Positions 17,741-27,356 are shown, counted from the stretch's first letter. The stretch is DNA of 64,000 bases from JBBTDV01 sp038042605 (GCA_964358645.1 CAYHPW010000009.1:6485-70484); one strand, 5' to 3'. Numbers and translations are program-made. Notes: generated from the sequence alone by a model not told the origin.

Positions 17741-19198
17741 TCACCCCTGCAACACTCCTACTCGCTCATTGAACTGCTCTATCAGCTTATCCCACTCCTT
17801 GACCTGGCTGAATTTTTCATTCCAGAATTCAGGATCCCAGAGCTGATTTAGTTCCTCCGTGGTTTTCCCCTGCTGCTCGACCCAGGTAAAGTACTTAAGA
17901 TTATGCAGGGCCTTGCGGTCATGATAGCCAAGCTCCCTCATATTGTCAGAAGCTACGCCCCTGAGATATCGCTCTAGATCAGCGGATGCCTGGGACTCGT
18001 TGTATGGGCCGCTTGACTGACTGAGTTCCCTAAGCCTGCTTTGGTACATATCAGCCGAGTCAGTAAACACGGTAAATATAATATCATCGCTATCGAATTC
18101 AAAAAATTTCGCCATCTTTATTGAAGCTATCAAATTACATATACTAGAGATCCCAAGCAGCGGGAGAGCGGAGATCACATCGGCGGATAGACCAGCACTG
18201 GCAAGTGCTTTTTTGCCAGCCGGTTCATTGAATAAACGAAGCACACGCATGCAGTTTTCATCATCCACTGCCACCACTGCATCAGTGTTGCGCACGTTAT
18301 GAATCCAAGGCACGTGCTTGTCACCGATACCCTCTATCCGGTGGCCGCCAAACCCATTCCTAAGAAGCGTAGGGCACTGTAGTGCCTCTGTCGCCGCAAC
18401 TCTCACGTGAGGCGCAATGGTCCGCAAATAATCTCCGGCAGAAATGGTACCGGCGGAGCCAGTAGCTGAAACATATGCTGAAAGGTGGCTCCTTTTGTTT
18501 TTTACACCGTTAAAAGCTTCCTCTATCGCCCGGCCGGTGACCTGGTAATGCCAAGCGGCGTTCCCGAATTCCTCGAATTGGTTAAAAATCACGCAATCCT
18601 TGCGCGTTTTTTTTATCTCCCAGCACTTGTCGTAGATTTCCTTTACATTGCTCTCACAACCAGGTGTCGCGATCACTTCAGCCCCGATCAGACGGAGCCA
18701 GTCAAAACGTTCCTTGCTCATCTCTTCTGGCAGTATTGCCACGGCTGTACAGCCAAGGAGCGTGCAGTCAAAGGCTCCTCCCCGGCAGTAGTTACCGGTC
18801 GAAGGCCAAACAGCTTTTTGCGTATCAGGATCAAATTCACCAGTCACAAGACGTGGCACCAAGCACCCGAAAGCTGCGCCTACTTTATGTGCGCCGGTCG
18901 GGAAGTATTTCCCCACAAGCCCTATTATGCGCGCGCGTACACCACTAAGCGCGCTTGGGATTTCAACAGTGTTCACCTTTCCATAGAGGCCGGAGCTTAC
19001 GTCATTCTTCCACGTGATCCTAAAAAGGTTCAGGGGATTGACGTCCCACAGGCCAATTCCTGGCAATTTATTTTTAATAGCATCAGGCACGCTTTCTGGA
19101 TTTATTTGCTGTGAAAATGTCGGGATCACGATGCCACGATCCTTACAACGCTTAATAGTTTTTGATATTACTTTTTCATTTAGTATCACTTGTGTCAT
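17741..19198 (-). CDS. PLP-dependent fold-type II enzyme, TrpB/cysteine-synthase-like
   Basis: A 485-residue cytosolic enzyme of the tryptophan-synthase-beta/cysteine-synthase fold. The PLP lysine is Lys105 in PTGAHKVGAAFG, the same context as in TrpB. STGNYCRGGAF corresponds to the phosphate/asparagine loop and SATGSAGTISAGDYLR to the Gly-rich phosphate-binding loop. It has an extra N-terminal segment (about 80 residues) and a C-terminal helical extension (about 80 residues) beyond the minimal fold. The exact reaction is unknown; lyase or beta-replacement chemistry on an amino acid is expected. The start is ATG 19198, after AGAGGA. It lies 11 bp downstream of threonine synthase on the same strand, so the two probably act in one amino-acid pathway. 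Confidence 0.7.
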   Translation of the reverse strand: MTQVILNEKVISKTIKRCKDRGIVIPTFSQQINPESVPDAIKNKLPGIGLWDVNPLNLFRITWKNDVSSGLYGKVNTVEIPSALSGVRARIIGLVGKYFPTGAHKVGAAFGCLVPRLVTGEFDPDTQKAVWPSTGNYCRGGAFDCTLLGCTAVAILPEEMSKERFDWLRLIGAEVIATPGCESNVKEIYDKCWEIKKTRKDCVIFNQFEEFGNAAWHYQVTGRAIEEAFNGVKNKRSHLSAYVSATGSAGTISAGDYLRTIAPHVRVAATEALQCPTLLRNGFGGHRIEGIGDKHVPWIHNVRNTDAVVAVDDENCMRVLRLFNEPAGKKALASAGLSADVISALPLLGISSICNLIASIKMAKFFEFDSDDIIFTVFTDSADMYQSRLRELSQSSGPYNESQASADLERYLRGVASDNMRELGYHDRKALHNLKYFTWVEQQGKTTEELNQLWDPEFWNEKFSQVKEWDKLIEQFNERVGVLQG

Positions 19199-19209
19199 TG
19201 CTAGTCCTC

Positions 19210-20433
19210 TCAAATCAGCTTATGCACTATCCTCTTAAGATCCTCGGCAGTCGGGTCGATCAAATATGGTTGCCCAACTGATTTTATGGCGCTTGCGATA
19301 TCTTTTAACCCATTTCCTGTAATAAGTGCCACGACGGTTTCGTCGGGTTTAATGCGCCCTTCTTCCATGGCTTTTTTTAATCCGGCAACTGATGCTGCCG
19401 CAGCAGGTTCGGCGAATAATCCTTCAGTCCGCGCCAAAAGAGGTATCGCATCCAAGATCTGCTGATCAGAAACCGATATTGCAAAACCGCGGGACTCTTT
19501 AAGCGCCTTTACAGCCGCCACACCGTCTCTTGGGACACTGACGCCTATACTGTCTGCGATGGTCCTGCCGCTCACGGGTCTGATAACTAAATCTGATTCG
19601 AGCGCATTTTTTATTGAACAGCTCTCCTGCGCCTGGACAGCAACCATGGCCGGAAGCTTATCTATTATCCCCAGCCTGTAAAAATCAAGAAATCCCTTCC
19701 AGATCCCTGTCAAAATATTTCCGTCACCGGTTGGTATGATGACTTTATCTGGGGAGCGGAAACCAAGCTGTTCGATTATTTCAAATGAACAAGTTTTTTT
19801 CCCTTCGCGGGTGAAAGGATTGAACCCTGTATTGCGGCAATACCAGCCGTATTCCTTGCTGGCCAAAAGACATAGATCAAACGCCTGGTCATAAGTTCCC
19901 TTAACCGTGATCACTGTGGCGCCAAACACTAGCAATTGCGTGATTTTTGCCTGCGGGGCCGTTTGTGGGACGAAGATAATGGTCTTTAACCCCTGCGCCG
20001 CCGCTAAACATGCGAGTGAAGAAGCGGCATTCCCTGTTGAAGCGCCAGTGACTATGGTCTCGCCTTGTTCCAAGGCCCTGGCAACCACGATTGCACTAGC
20101 CCGGTCCTTGAAAGACGCGCTTGGATTCCTGGTGTCGTCTTTTAAATAAAGATTATTGATCCCGAGCATGTTGCCTAGCTTGCGCGATTTATAAAGCGGG
20201 GCGCTGCCGAGAAATAGAGGTGAAACATATTTGTCGCTTTCAAGCGGCAGTATATCTAGATAGCGCCATATGCTTCGGTCATGGTTAGCCTCAAGAGCTT
20301 CCCTTGATAAAGTTTTTTTTATTCTTTCATAATCATAAACCACTTCGATGTTGCCGCCGCAACTTTGGCAGGTATAAGCTGCATTAAGCTCCTTTTCACA
20401 TCCCACACATTTATATCCTGATATCTTTGTCAT
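19210..20433 (-). CDS. thrC: threonine synthase
   Basis: A 407-residue PLP enzyme expected to convert O-phosphohomoserine to threonine. An N-terminal zinc ribbon (Cys9, Cys12, Cys22, Cys25) precedes the catalytic fold, a feature of the archaeal/plant-type enzymes. Lys109 in NPSASFKDRAS binds PLP, GASTGNAASSLA is the phosphate-binding loop, and PTGDGNILTGIWKGF holds the Gly-rich loop. The C-terminus (ALITGNGLKD) is typical. The TrpB-like enzyme follows on the same strand with an 11-bp gap. Related enzymes with other substrates exist, so the function is inferred from family. Confidence 0.82.
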   Translation of the reverse strand: MTKISGYKCVGCEKELNAAYTCQSCGGNIEVVYDYERIKKTLSREALEANHDRSIWRYLDILPLESDKYVSPLFLGSAPLYKSRKLGNMLGINNLYLKDDTRNPSASFKDRASAIVVARALEQGETIVTGASTGNAASSLACLAAAQGLKTIIFVPQTAPQAKITQLLVFGATVITVKGTYDQAFDLCLLASKEYGWYCRNTGFNPFTREGKKTCSFEIIEQLGFRSPDKVIIPTGDGNILTGIWKGFLDFYRLGIIDKLPAMVAVQAQESCSIKNALESDLVIRPVSGRTIADSIGVSVPRDGVAAVKALKESRGFAISVSDQQILDAIPLLARTEGLFAEPAAAASVAGLKKAMEEGRIKPDETVVALITGNGLKDIASAIKSVGQPYLIDPTAEDLKRIVHKLI

Positions 20434-20543
20434 CTTTAAACCTGCCTTAATCCCGTATCACACGTGAAGAGCCAGGCGGTCAAGGGGAGTCGCGAAAACC
20501 TGGACTTCCTTAGCAAGTAAGTTATGATTTCAAAGTCATAAAA

Positions 20544-21374
20544 ATGAGAACACCTCTTAGCGGGATTAATATTTTAAACCTGACACCGAGCCTCCCGGCT
20601 ACACTGGCCACTGCAAGGCTTCATCAACTTGGCGCTTCAGTCATAAAAATAGAATCCCAGGCCGGCGATCCGCTACAATCAGCTTCCAACGCATGGTACA
20701 AGGCGCTGACGCGCGGCCAACGGATAATTACTTTAGATCTAAAAAATGCCGATGGGCAAAAAGAATTAAACAGCTTGCTTAAGAAAACCAATATCATGCT
20801 TGCGGCTATGCGCCCACGCGCCATGACCAAGCTGTCACTGAGCTGGAACTCACTTCATCGGAAGTTCCCACGCTTGTCATTGGTAAGAATAGTGGGTTAT
20901 CCAGCGCCTTTTGAAAATCTCCCTGGCCATGATCTGACTTATCAAGCAATGGCCGGACTTGTTCTGCCGCCGCGCCTTCCTCCAACACTGCTTGCTGATT
21001 TTGCTGGGGCCGAGCAAGCCGTGTCATCCACGCTGCTCGCGCTTCTTCAACGCGATAGAAAGGGTATGTGCCTTAGCGTTGCGCTATCAGAAGCGGCTTC
21101 GCAGTTTACTTTATCAAAACATTATGGCCTTACTACCCGAGGAGCACTTCTCGGAGGTGGCTCTCCGCGCTACAACTTGTACCAGACACGTGACAAGAAA
21201 TGGATCGCGCTTGCAGCTCTTGAGGACCGGTTTTGGGCCGAGCTTATCCGTACGTTAAAACCAAAAACACAGACATATAAGGCGCTGAAACAAATCTTCT
21301 TGACCCGCACCGCGAAAGCCTGGGAAATTTGGGCGAGAAAGCAGGACATTCCATTGACTGCCATGAGTTTTTAA
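20544..21374 (+). CDS. CoA-transferase family III (CaiB/BaiF-type), short form
   Basis: A 276-residue member of the CaiB/BaiF/AMACR family, which transfers CoA between carboxylic acids or racemises 2-methylacyl-CoA. Visible are the N-terminal [33 protein letters not shown], the catalytic Asp130 in [12 protein letters not shown] and the [23 protein letters not shown] block. Typical members have 360-400 residues; this one lacks a large C-terminal part, so it may be a minimal variant or a shortened gene. The stop is followed 23 bp later by the HSD10-like dehydrogenase gene, which itself has a strong ribosome-binding site. The pair suggests branched or 2-methyl acyl-CoA catabolism. No clear ribosome-binding site precedes this ATG. 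Confidence 0.75.
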   Translation: MRTPLSGINILNLTPSLPATLATARLHQLGASVIKIESQAGDPLQSASNAWYKALTRGQRIITLDLKNADGQKELNSLLKKTNIMLAAMRPRAMTKLSLSWNSLHRKFPRLSLVRIVGYPAPFENLPGHDLTYQAMAGLVLPPRLPPTLLADFAGAEQAVSSTLLALLQRDRKGMCLSVALSEAASQFTLSKHYGLTTRGALLGGGSPRYNLYQTRDKKWIALAALEDRFWAELIRTLKPKTQTYKALKQIFLTRTAKAWEIWARKQDIPLTAMSF

Positions 21375-21397
21375 AACAACAAACAAAAGGAGGACAT

Positions 21398-22168
21398 ATG
21401 CAAATCAAAGGGAAGGTTTTTCTAGTTTCTGGGGGCGCATCCGGCCTTGGAGCCGCTTGCGTGGAGCGCTTCTACGAGCAAGGTGCTTCGGTGGTATTGA
21501 TCGACAAAAACAAGGAAGTGGGAGAAGCTTTAGCAAAAAAACTTGGCGGTGCCACGCGTTTTGTCGCGGCTGATGTGTCCCAAGAGAAAGACGTGCAAAC
21601 TGCGATCGATGTAGCGTGGAATGATTTTGGTAATCTCCACGGTGCCGTTTGTTGCGCAGGCGTAGGCACCCCTTGCCGTATTGTGGACAAGACCAACACA
21701 GCTCACCCGCTTGATTTGTTTTCTAAAATCATCCAGGTGAACCTGGTGGGAACCTTCAACGTGATAAGACTGGTTGCATCTTCCATCATAAAGCGTGGCA
21801 CAGAAGCTGGTAAAGAAAGAGCTGTTATAATAAGCACCGCCTCGGTGGCCGCATTCGAGGGGCAGATAGGTCAGGCCGCGTATTCAGCTTCAAAGGGTGG
21901 CATAGTAGCGATGACCTTGCCGATTGCCAGGGAGTTAGCACGCTTCGGGATCCGTGTGCTGACAATCGCGCCTGGAATATTCGATACCCCGATGCTAGCT
22001 GGACTCTCCGAAGAAGTCCGCGCCTCGCTTGGACAACAAGTGCCGTTTCCGCCAAGGTTGGGGCGTCCAGTCGAATACGCACAGCTCGCCCAGAGCATTA
22101 TTGAAAACGAGATGTTAAATGGTGAAGTTATAAGAATTGATGGAGCTATCCGGATGGCCGCCAAATAG
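21398..22168 (+). CDS. SDR-family 3-hydroxyacyl-CoA dehydrogenase (HSD10-like)
   Basis: A 256-residue NAD-dependent short-chain dehydrogenase. The cofactor loop is [10 protein letters not shown] (residues 11-20), Asp36 in LIDKN indicates NAD preference, and the catalytic residues are Ser149 in ISTASV, Tyr162 and Lys166 in YSASK. The stretch containing [17 protein letters not shown], the C-terminal [11 protein letters not shown] and [10 protein letters not shown] are typical of 17-beta-HSD10, the 3-hydroxy-2-methylbutyryl-CoA dehydrogenase of isoleucine breakdown. The start at ATG 21398 follows an AGGAGG ribosome-binding site; frames opening further upstream overlap the CoA-transferase. A perfect 10-bp hairpin spans the stop codon and probably ends the transcript. 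Confidence 0.85.
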   Translation: MQIKGKVFLVSGGASGLGAACVERFYEQGASVVLIDKNKEVGEALAKKLGGATRFVAADVSQEKDVQTAIDVAWNDFGNLHGAVCCAGVGTPCRIVDKTNTAHPLDLFSKIIQVNLVGTFNVIRLVASSIIKRGTEAGKERAVIISTASVAAFEGQIGQAAYSASKGGIVAMTLPIARELARFGIRVLTIAPGIFDTPMLAGLSEEVRASLGQQVPFPPRLGRPVEYAQLAQSIIENEMLNGEVIRIDGAIRMAAK

Positions 22169-22177
22169 CGGCCATCC
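22152..22177. terminator. perfect 10-bp hairpin spanning the dehydrogenase stop codon
   Basis: GGATGGCCGC (22152-22161), loop CAAATA and GCGGCCATCC (22168-22177). It lies at the junction of two convergent genes and is symmetrical, so it could stop transcription from both sides; there is no long T run. Confidence 0.5.
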
Positions 22178-22189
22178 AAAATCTAATAA

Positions 22190-22897
22190 CTATTCAAGTG
22201 AATAGCTGTTGAGAAGTTGTTCCAGCTTCATCGTGCCGGCATTGTCATGAGGGCAATATGAATAGGAAATAATATATCCATTCGCGCCGGCTATCATGGT
22301 CGGTATCGCGAGTCCTTGGAGTTTTGGCAGGAAATAATCAATCAGATTATCCAAGCCTAGTATTCCAAGAATTGAGCGAGCCCATGCCATCTTTGGTGCG
22401 AATGCTTCAATTATAAGGTCACCAGTTTTGGTAACACGGATCGCTTCATAATAATTCTTATCAAAAGACTGTCCCCATAATTCATTTTCTATGGCGACAT
22501 TCGGAGCGAACGTCTTGATGCGGCCGTTATCGGAAAAAGACAGGTTATCAAGAAACAAATCACCGAATCTCTTGAACTGGTACCAGCTTCTGCCTTCAGG
22601 AGCAACCACAGCATCATTCCTTGATAGGGCATAAAAAACGCGGCAGTCATACCGCTTGCCCATCTCGATATTATCGCCTATCAGCACCCTACCTTCAGTA
22701 TCAATATGCGTAGGCTTAATCGCGTTATTGAATTCTTTGACGAGAGTCATGATGTAAGGATTCAACGTTATGGTCTCAACGAAATCAAAACCACCGCCAG
22801 GACTTTTTTTCTTCTTGCCCATCGCTGACGCCGGGTCCATACCGGCAGCTAAAACAAGCATCACTGACAGCAAAACAAATCTATTAAAATTAGCCAT
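22190..22897 (-). CDS. secreted protein of unknown function
   Basis: A 235-residue exported protein. The start is ATG 22897, preceded by AAGGAGGGGG; a frame opening eight codons earlier would include this site and is rejected. Residues 1-25 form a signal peptide (ending ASA before MGKKKK), followed by a Lys-rich patch and a mixed alpha/beta body with YDCRVFYALSRNDAVVAPEG in the middle and ISYSYCPHDNAGT near the end; these two cysteines could pair. I do not recognise a family. It lies alone between the SDR gene and the divergent ferredoxin-oxidoreductase operon. Confidence 0.55.
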   Translation of the reverse strand: MANFNRFVLLSVMLVLAAGMDPASAMGKKKKSPGGGFDFVETITLNPYIMTLVKEFNNAIKPTHIDTEGRVLIGDNIEMGKRYDCRVFYALSRNDAVVAPEGRSWYQFKRFGDLFLDNLSFSDNGRIKTFAPNVAIENELWGQSFDKNYYEAIRVTKTGDLIIEAFAPKMAWARSILGILGLDNLIDYFLPKLQGLAIPTMIAGANGYIISYSYCPHDNAGTMKLEQLLNSYSLE

Positions 22898-23010
22898 TTT
22901 CCCCCTCCTTAATCGGCTCAAATACTATTAATACAAATCATTAACAGAGGAGTAGAGCATGAGTTCTGATCATTGACAATAGCGGGTTTCATGATAACTG
23001 ATTTACTCGA

Positions 23011-25275
23011 ATGATCCAATTCCGTATTCATGGCCGCGGAGGGCAAGGCGGCGTGACCTTGGCCAAGATGTTAGCCTTCATGTACTGGACTGAAGGCAAA
23101 TGGGTTCAAGCATTCGGAAGTTACTCCGCAGAACGCACCGGAGCGCCGCTCCAGGCATTCATATTGGCGGATGATGTTGAAATCACAAACCGTAGCGGCG
23201 TTTACACTCCAGACCATCTTATCATCGTGGACTCAACCCTGCTTGGCGAAAGCATTCTCTCGGGGCTGTGCGTGGATGGAACGCTGCTAATAGACACGCC
23301 GCATGAGCCGGCTAATTTCGTGCAATTCACCGGACGGAAAATAGCCACGGTAAATGGACGCTCAATAGCACTTAGGCACAAGCTCGGAACAAAAACGACA
23401 CCTATCACCAATTCAGCGATGTCCGGAGCAGCAGCAAAAGTTTTCGGTATCAAATTCGAAACAGTCGAAAAAATGCTAAAATCGCTTGGTTTTTCGCAGG
23501 CAAATTTAATCGCGGCCAAAGACGCTTACAACGAAGTGAAATCAGCACGGATGCCAGGCGAACCCAAAATCATTCCGGTTGTAGTGCCGAAGGATCCAGT
23601 CCCTCCGCTTGTTACCGGTAATCTAGGGACAGAACCAAAACTCAATATCGCCGACTGGAAAAGCCGCGAACCTTTTTATCGTGATCTGGTACCGCCATGT
23701 AACTTCAGTTGCCCTGCCGGGAATAATGTACGTGGTTTTATTTCAGAACTTGCCAATGGCGAAATGGATAAGGCGCTTGAGATTCTACGTGAAACATCAC
23801 CGCTCCCAGGGTCCACTTCGCGGGTCTGCCCGCATTTCTGCGAGGAATACTGCAACCGCGTCGCGGTTGACCAGAGGATCAACGTTCACTCGCTCGAACG
23901 TCTCGCGGCGGATCATGGAAAAATCAATGCCACTAAACCCCCGGTTAGTAGAAAAGAAAAAATAGCGATAATCGGCTCCGGTCCCGCGGGGCTTTCCGCC
24001 GCCTACCATCTAAGAAAAAAAGGCTATCAATGCACGGTTTTTGAAAGTTTACCCGAACCTGGCGGCATGCTGAGGGCCGGCATCCCAGATTTCAGGCTCC
24101 CTAAAAATATATTACAAGATGAGATCCGACTGATCGAGGATCTCGGCGTCGAGATCCGCTGCAATAGCGCGATCCGTTCCAAAACCGCGTTTGATAAACT
24201 CATGCAGGAATATAGTGCCGTGGTCTTGGCGGTTGGCTTGAGCGCCGGTCATGACTTGCCAATCAAAGGCGCCAACCAAAAACACATTCTACACGGGCTT
24301 GATTTTCTCCGCAGGATACACTTTGGCGAAAAAGTAAATCCAGGTTCCCAAGCCGTAGTGATAGGCGGAGGCAACACGGCGATCGATTCATCACGTGTGG
24401 CTCTTCGCAGTGGCGCCGGGAAAGTTACCATTGTATATCGCAGGACGCGCGAAGAAATGCCTGCCATCCGTGAGGAAATAGAAGCCGCGGAAAAAGAAGG
24501 CGTTATATTGAAATTTCTTCTTTCTCCTGACAGCGTTATTTCAAGCGGGACGAAAAACATCCTTAAACTCCAAAAAATGCGGCTATCGGAAGCTGGGCCT
24601 GATGGCAGAAGAAAACCCATGACAATTCCTGGCGAGTTCGAAGAGCTCGAGTTTTCCAGCATCATCTTGGCAACAGGACAAGTCGCGGATCTTTATTTTT
24701 CCGCCGGCAGCGTCGACACAAAAGACGGCCTCTTGGCGGCAAACCACTATGGCGTCACTTCTAATCCTAAAATTTTCGGCGCCGGTGACGTGGTCACAAA
24801 TGACGGCACCGTGACACACGCAATAGGATCAGGCCTGCGCGCGGCCCAGGCGGTGGACCGCTTTTTTTCAGCGGAACCGCAGACGCAACAACCTGACAGC
24901 GAGCCATTCATCACACCGGATGAAATGAAGCTTTACTACTTCACGCCCACCGGCCGGGCTGAGAGCACGGAACGCGCTATAGTGGAACGGATCCAAGATT
25001 TTGAGGAAATAACACTTGGCCTTGACCAGCACACCGGACAAAACGAGGCGCTTCGCTGCCTGAGTTGCGGATCATGCAACGGGTGTCTGGGCTTCCACGA
25101 AGGGAAATGCGAGCTCTTTTGCCCGGAGCGCGCAATTGACCGGATCAGCCTGAGCAGAGTGGATGTGAACCTTGCCAACTGCAAAGGCTGCCTAGTATGT
25201 ATGGAAGTCTGCCCAAGAAATGCGATAGATTACCGCCAAGCACACATAACCCACATAAAAGGAGCTGCAAAATGA
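23011..25275 (+). CDS. 2-oxoacid:ferredoxin oxidoreductase gamma subunit fused to GltD-like flavoprotein and ferredoxin
   Basis: A 754-residue three-part fusion. Residues 1-180 are the gamma subunit (FRIHGRGGQGGVTLAKML, SYSAERTGAP). About residues 205-640 resemble the small subunit of glutamate synthase: an N-terminal iron-sulfur region with Cys residues (PCNFSCPAGNNVRGFI, RVCPHFCEEYCNR), the FAD motif IIGSGPAGLSAAYHL and the NAD(P)H motif VVIGGGNTAID. The C-terminus (about 680-754) is a delta-type ferredoxin with CLSCGSCNGC and CKGCLVCMEVCPRNA clusters. The layout would let NADPH exchange electrons directly with the 2-oxoacid oxidoreductase core. Alpha and beta genes follow immediately; the stop overlaps the alpha start (ATGA). 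The ATG lacks a ribosome-binding site and a TTGACA lies 33 bp upstream, so a nearly leaderless mRNA is possible. Confidence 0.85.
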   Translation: MIQFRIHGRGGQGGVTLAKMLAFMYWTEGKWVQAFGSYSAERTGAPLQAFILADDVEITNRSGVYTPDHLIIVDSTLLGESILSGLCVDGTLLIDTPHEPANFVQFTGRKIATVNGRSIALRHKLGTKTTPITNSAMSGAAAKVFGIKFETVEKMLKSLGFSQANLIAAKDAYNEVKSARMPGEPKIIPVVVPKDPVPPLVTGNLGTEPKLNIADWKSREPFYRDLVPPCNFSCPAGNNVRGFISELANGEMDKALEILRETSPLPGSTSRVCPHFCEEYCNRVAVDQRINVHSLERLAADHGKINATKPPVSRKEKIAIIGSGPAGLSAAYHLRKKGYQCTVFESLPEPGGMLRAGIPDFRLPKNILQDEIRLIEDLGVEIRCNSAIRSKTAFDKLMQEYSAVVLAVGLSAGHDLPIKGANQKHILHGLDFLRRIHFGEKVNPGSQAVVIGGGNTAIDSSRVALRSGAGKVTIVYRRTREEMPAIREEIEAAEKEGVILKFLLSPDSVISSGTKNILKLQKMRLSEAGPDGRRKPMTIPGEFEELEFSSIILATGQVADLYFSAGSVDTKDGLLAANHYGVTSNPKIFGAGDVVTNDGTVTHAIGSGLRAAQAVDRFFSAEPQTQQPDSEPFITPDEMKLYYFTPTGRAESTERAIVERIQDFEEITLGLDQHTGQNEALRCLSCGSCNGCLGFHEGKCELFCPERAIDRISLSRVDVNLANCKGCLVCMEVCPRNAIDYRQAHITHIKGAAK

Positions 25276-26465
25276 TCCAGGAGCTGTGCACCGCTAACTA
25301 CGCCGGTGGCTGGACATTTGCTCTTTGCGGAAATGCTAATCGCGGAGCCAGGGGCTGCGGCACCGGCATCTATCCCATCACCCCACAAACCGAGGTTGTT
25401 GAAACCGTGGTCTCACTGTTTGAAAAAGGAATGATAAAAAAAGGCCGGATCTTCCATGTCGAATCCGAGCACAGTGCCATGGCAGCTTGCATAGGTCTAA
25501 GCATGGAGGGCGCACGCTCATTCACCGCCACTTCATCAAATGGTGCGGCTTACATGGCCGAGAACATAGTATGTGCCGCCCTTTACCGCCTGCCTATAGT
25601 CATGCAGGTAGTGAACAGGACGCTTGGCCCACCATGGAATATCTGGGCAGAACAAGGCGAAAGCCTCATGTTCCGCGACTGGGGCTGGATCCAAATTTAC
25701 TGCGAGGACAACCAGGAACTTGTGGATCACATACTGATGTCATTTTATATTTCAGAGAACCACAAGGTGCTTCTACCCTCGATGCTTTGCGTGGACGCAT
25801 TCATACTGAGCCACACGATGATGCCAACATTGCTGCCAACCCAGGAGGAAGTGGACGCATTTCTCCCCGTGCTTGATCTGCCACACCGTCTGCGTGCTGA
25901 AAAACCATTCACCCACGGAGGGCTCACCCAACCAAGGATCACGGCATCACACCGCCATGATATGGAACGCACCATGAGTAATGTTTTCGGATGCTATCAA
26001 GAGGTCCAAGACCGCTTCGAAAAAATATTTAATCGCAGGCCATCGGATCCCATTACCGGATACCGTCACGAAGACGCCGAGATCCTGCTCATCACAAGCT
26101 CGACAATAAGCAGTACCGCAAGGCGCGTGATAAATCAGCGCAGGGAAAAGGGCCAGAAGATAGGCATGGTGCGGATTAAGATGCTCAGGCCGTTCCCGAC
26201 CGATGCGCTGCTGTCGCTTTGTAAGAACGCCGGGCGTATCGCGATACTTGACCGCAATTTTGCTCTAGGCGCCCCACATGGGATTGGCGGGATTTTCGCA
26301 CAAGACATTATCGCTGCATTTGGTTTCGCGGGCATTAACAAATTCATACAAAGTTATGTCCTAGGAATCGGCGGGATGGATGTCACATCCACTCAGATTG
26401 AAGAAGTGATTGACGAAGTTGCAAGCCTGAAGACCCCGGGCCCATCGATCTGGAAAGGGATATGA
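25272..26465 (+). CDS. porA: 2-oxoacid:ferredoxin oxidoreductase alpha subunit (pyruvate type)
   Basis: A 397-residue subunit carrying the pyrimidine-binding domain of the ThDP enzyme that oxidatively decarboxylates pyruvate (or a related 2-oxoacid) to acyl-CoA, or runs in reverse. Conserved blocks include GNANRGARGCGTGIYPITPQTEVVE at the N-terminus, VESEHSAMAACIGLSMEGARSFTATSSNG with the catalytic Glu, and the CoA-side domain II with IGMVRIKMLRPFPTDAL. The start at ATG 25272 overlaps the stop of the fused gamma gene and has AAAAGGAG upstream. The beta-subunit start is 3 bp after this stop. A pyruvate preference is likely but not proven by sequence. Confidence 0.85.
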   Translation: MIQELCTANYAGGWTFALCGNANRGARGCGTGIYPITPQTEVVETVVSLFEKGMIKKGRIFHVESEHSAMAACIGLSMEGARSFTATSSNGAAYMAENIVCAALYRLPIVMQVVNRTLGPPWNIWAEQGESLMFRDWGWIQIYCEDNQELVDHILMSFYISENHKVLLPSMLCVDAFILSHTMMPTLLPTQEEVDAFLPVLDLPHRLRAEKPFTHGGLTQPRITASHRHDMERTMSNVFGCYQEVQDRFEKIFNRRPSDPITGYRHEDAEILLITSSTISSTARRVINQRREKGQKIGMVRIKMLRPFPTDALLSLCKNAGRIAILDRNFALGAPHGIGGIFAQDIIAAFGFAGINKFIQSYVLGIGGMDVTSTQIEEVIDEVASLKTPGPSIWKGI

Positions 26466-26468
26466 CAA

Positions 26469-27356
26469 ATGGCCGGTGAAAACCGATCCGACATTTTATG
26501 TTCAGAAAATACTAACTGCGCAGGTTGCGGAATGTCGATCGCCCTTAATTTCATAGGCGATGTCCTGATGCGTGACTGGGGCAAGAACGTTAAAATGGCC
26601 GTCCCGGCATGCTGCGGGATAGTGACGCCACATTCATTCCCGTTTTCATCTTATAAAGTGCCGGTGTTGGCGGCAACGTTTGCTTCCTCCTCTGTAGTCG
26701 CGGCTGGAATGAAGGCCGTGCAAAAAATGAACGGTGAGCAAGGCCAGGTCCTCGCTTTCGCTGGGGACGGCGGGACATTCGACATTGGGATGGCTTGCCT
26801 GTCAGCCACCGCCGAACGCAACGAGGATATTATCTACATCTGTTACGACAACGAAGTATACGGAAACACCGGCGCACAGCGGAGCTCAGCAACACCTTTA
26901 GGCGCATCGACGACAACGACGCCAGGAGGTAAGAGCGAACATAAAAAAGACATCGTTTCTATCATGGCGGACCACGGGATTCCTTATGCAGCCACGCTGA
27001 GCATCGGTTATCCGGATGACTTCAAGCGGAAGATCGAGACGGCGTCAAAAACCGAGGGATTCCGCTTCCTGCACATTCTTTCACCATGCATCCCGAACTG
27101 GAAGAGCGAGCCATCTGACACCATCAAGCTATCAAGGCTGGCTGTGGAAACCGGGATCTTTCCACTTTATGAGATCTTCAACAGACACGGGTACCGGGTT
27201 AACGTCAAACCGCAGGAACTGAAGCCAGTTGAAGCATACCTTTCGTTGCAAAAGCGATTTTCAAAAACAGCGCCTGAAGTTTGGAAATCTTACCAGCAGG
27301 ATGTCAGACGCAACTGGGAACGGCTGTTGAAACTCGAAAAAATATTCCCTGCATAG
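26469..27356 (+). CDS. porB: 2-oxoacid:ferredoxin oxidoreductase beta subunit
   Basis: A 295-residue ThDP- and [4Fe-4S]-binding subunit. Cluster ligands are visible in NCAGCGMSIALN (Cys pair near residues 18-21), ACCGIVTPH and a later Cys in ILSPCIPNW. The ThDP/Mg site is AFAGDGGTFDIGM followed by YDNEVYGNTGAQRSSATPLGA, the classic GDG...N motif of pyruvate:ferredoxin oxidoreductases. Length and order of motifs match the family. It is the last gene of the gamma/GltD/delta-alpha-beta operon; the stop is 13 bp from the convergent HD-domain gene. Confidence 0.9.
   Translation: MAGENRSDILCSENTNCAGCGMSIALNFIGDVLMRDWGKNVKMAVPACCGIVTPHSFPFSSYKVPVLAATFASSSVVAAGMKAVQKMNGEQGQVLAFAGDGGTFDIGMACLSATAERNEDIIYICYDNEVYGNTGAQRSSATPLGASTTTTPGGKSEHKKDIVSIMADHGIPYAATLSIGYPDDFKRKIETASKTEGFRFLHILSPCIPNWKSEPSDTIKLSRLAVETGIFPLYEIFNRHGYRVNVKPQELKPVEAYLSLQKRFSKTAPEVWKSYQQDVRRNWERLLKLEKIFPA

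Noticed and set aside
20460..20543. tRNA-like stretch before the CoA-transferase (GCCAGGCGGTC, GAAAACC, TTTCAAA)
   Set aside because: Acceptor arms do not pair, the possible T loop has eight bases and no discriminator/CCA end is seen. A TTATGA/TCATAA hairpin alone explains the T-arm resemblance.
22973..23000. Promoter TTGACA-N16-TAACTG before the ferredoxin oxidoreductase operon
   Set aside because: The -10 match is weak; it is mentioned with the gene but not listed as a feature.
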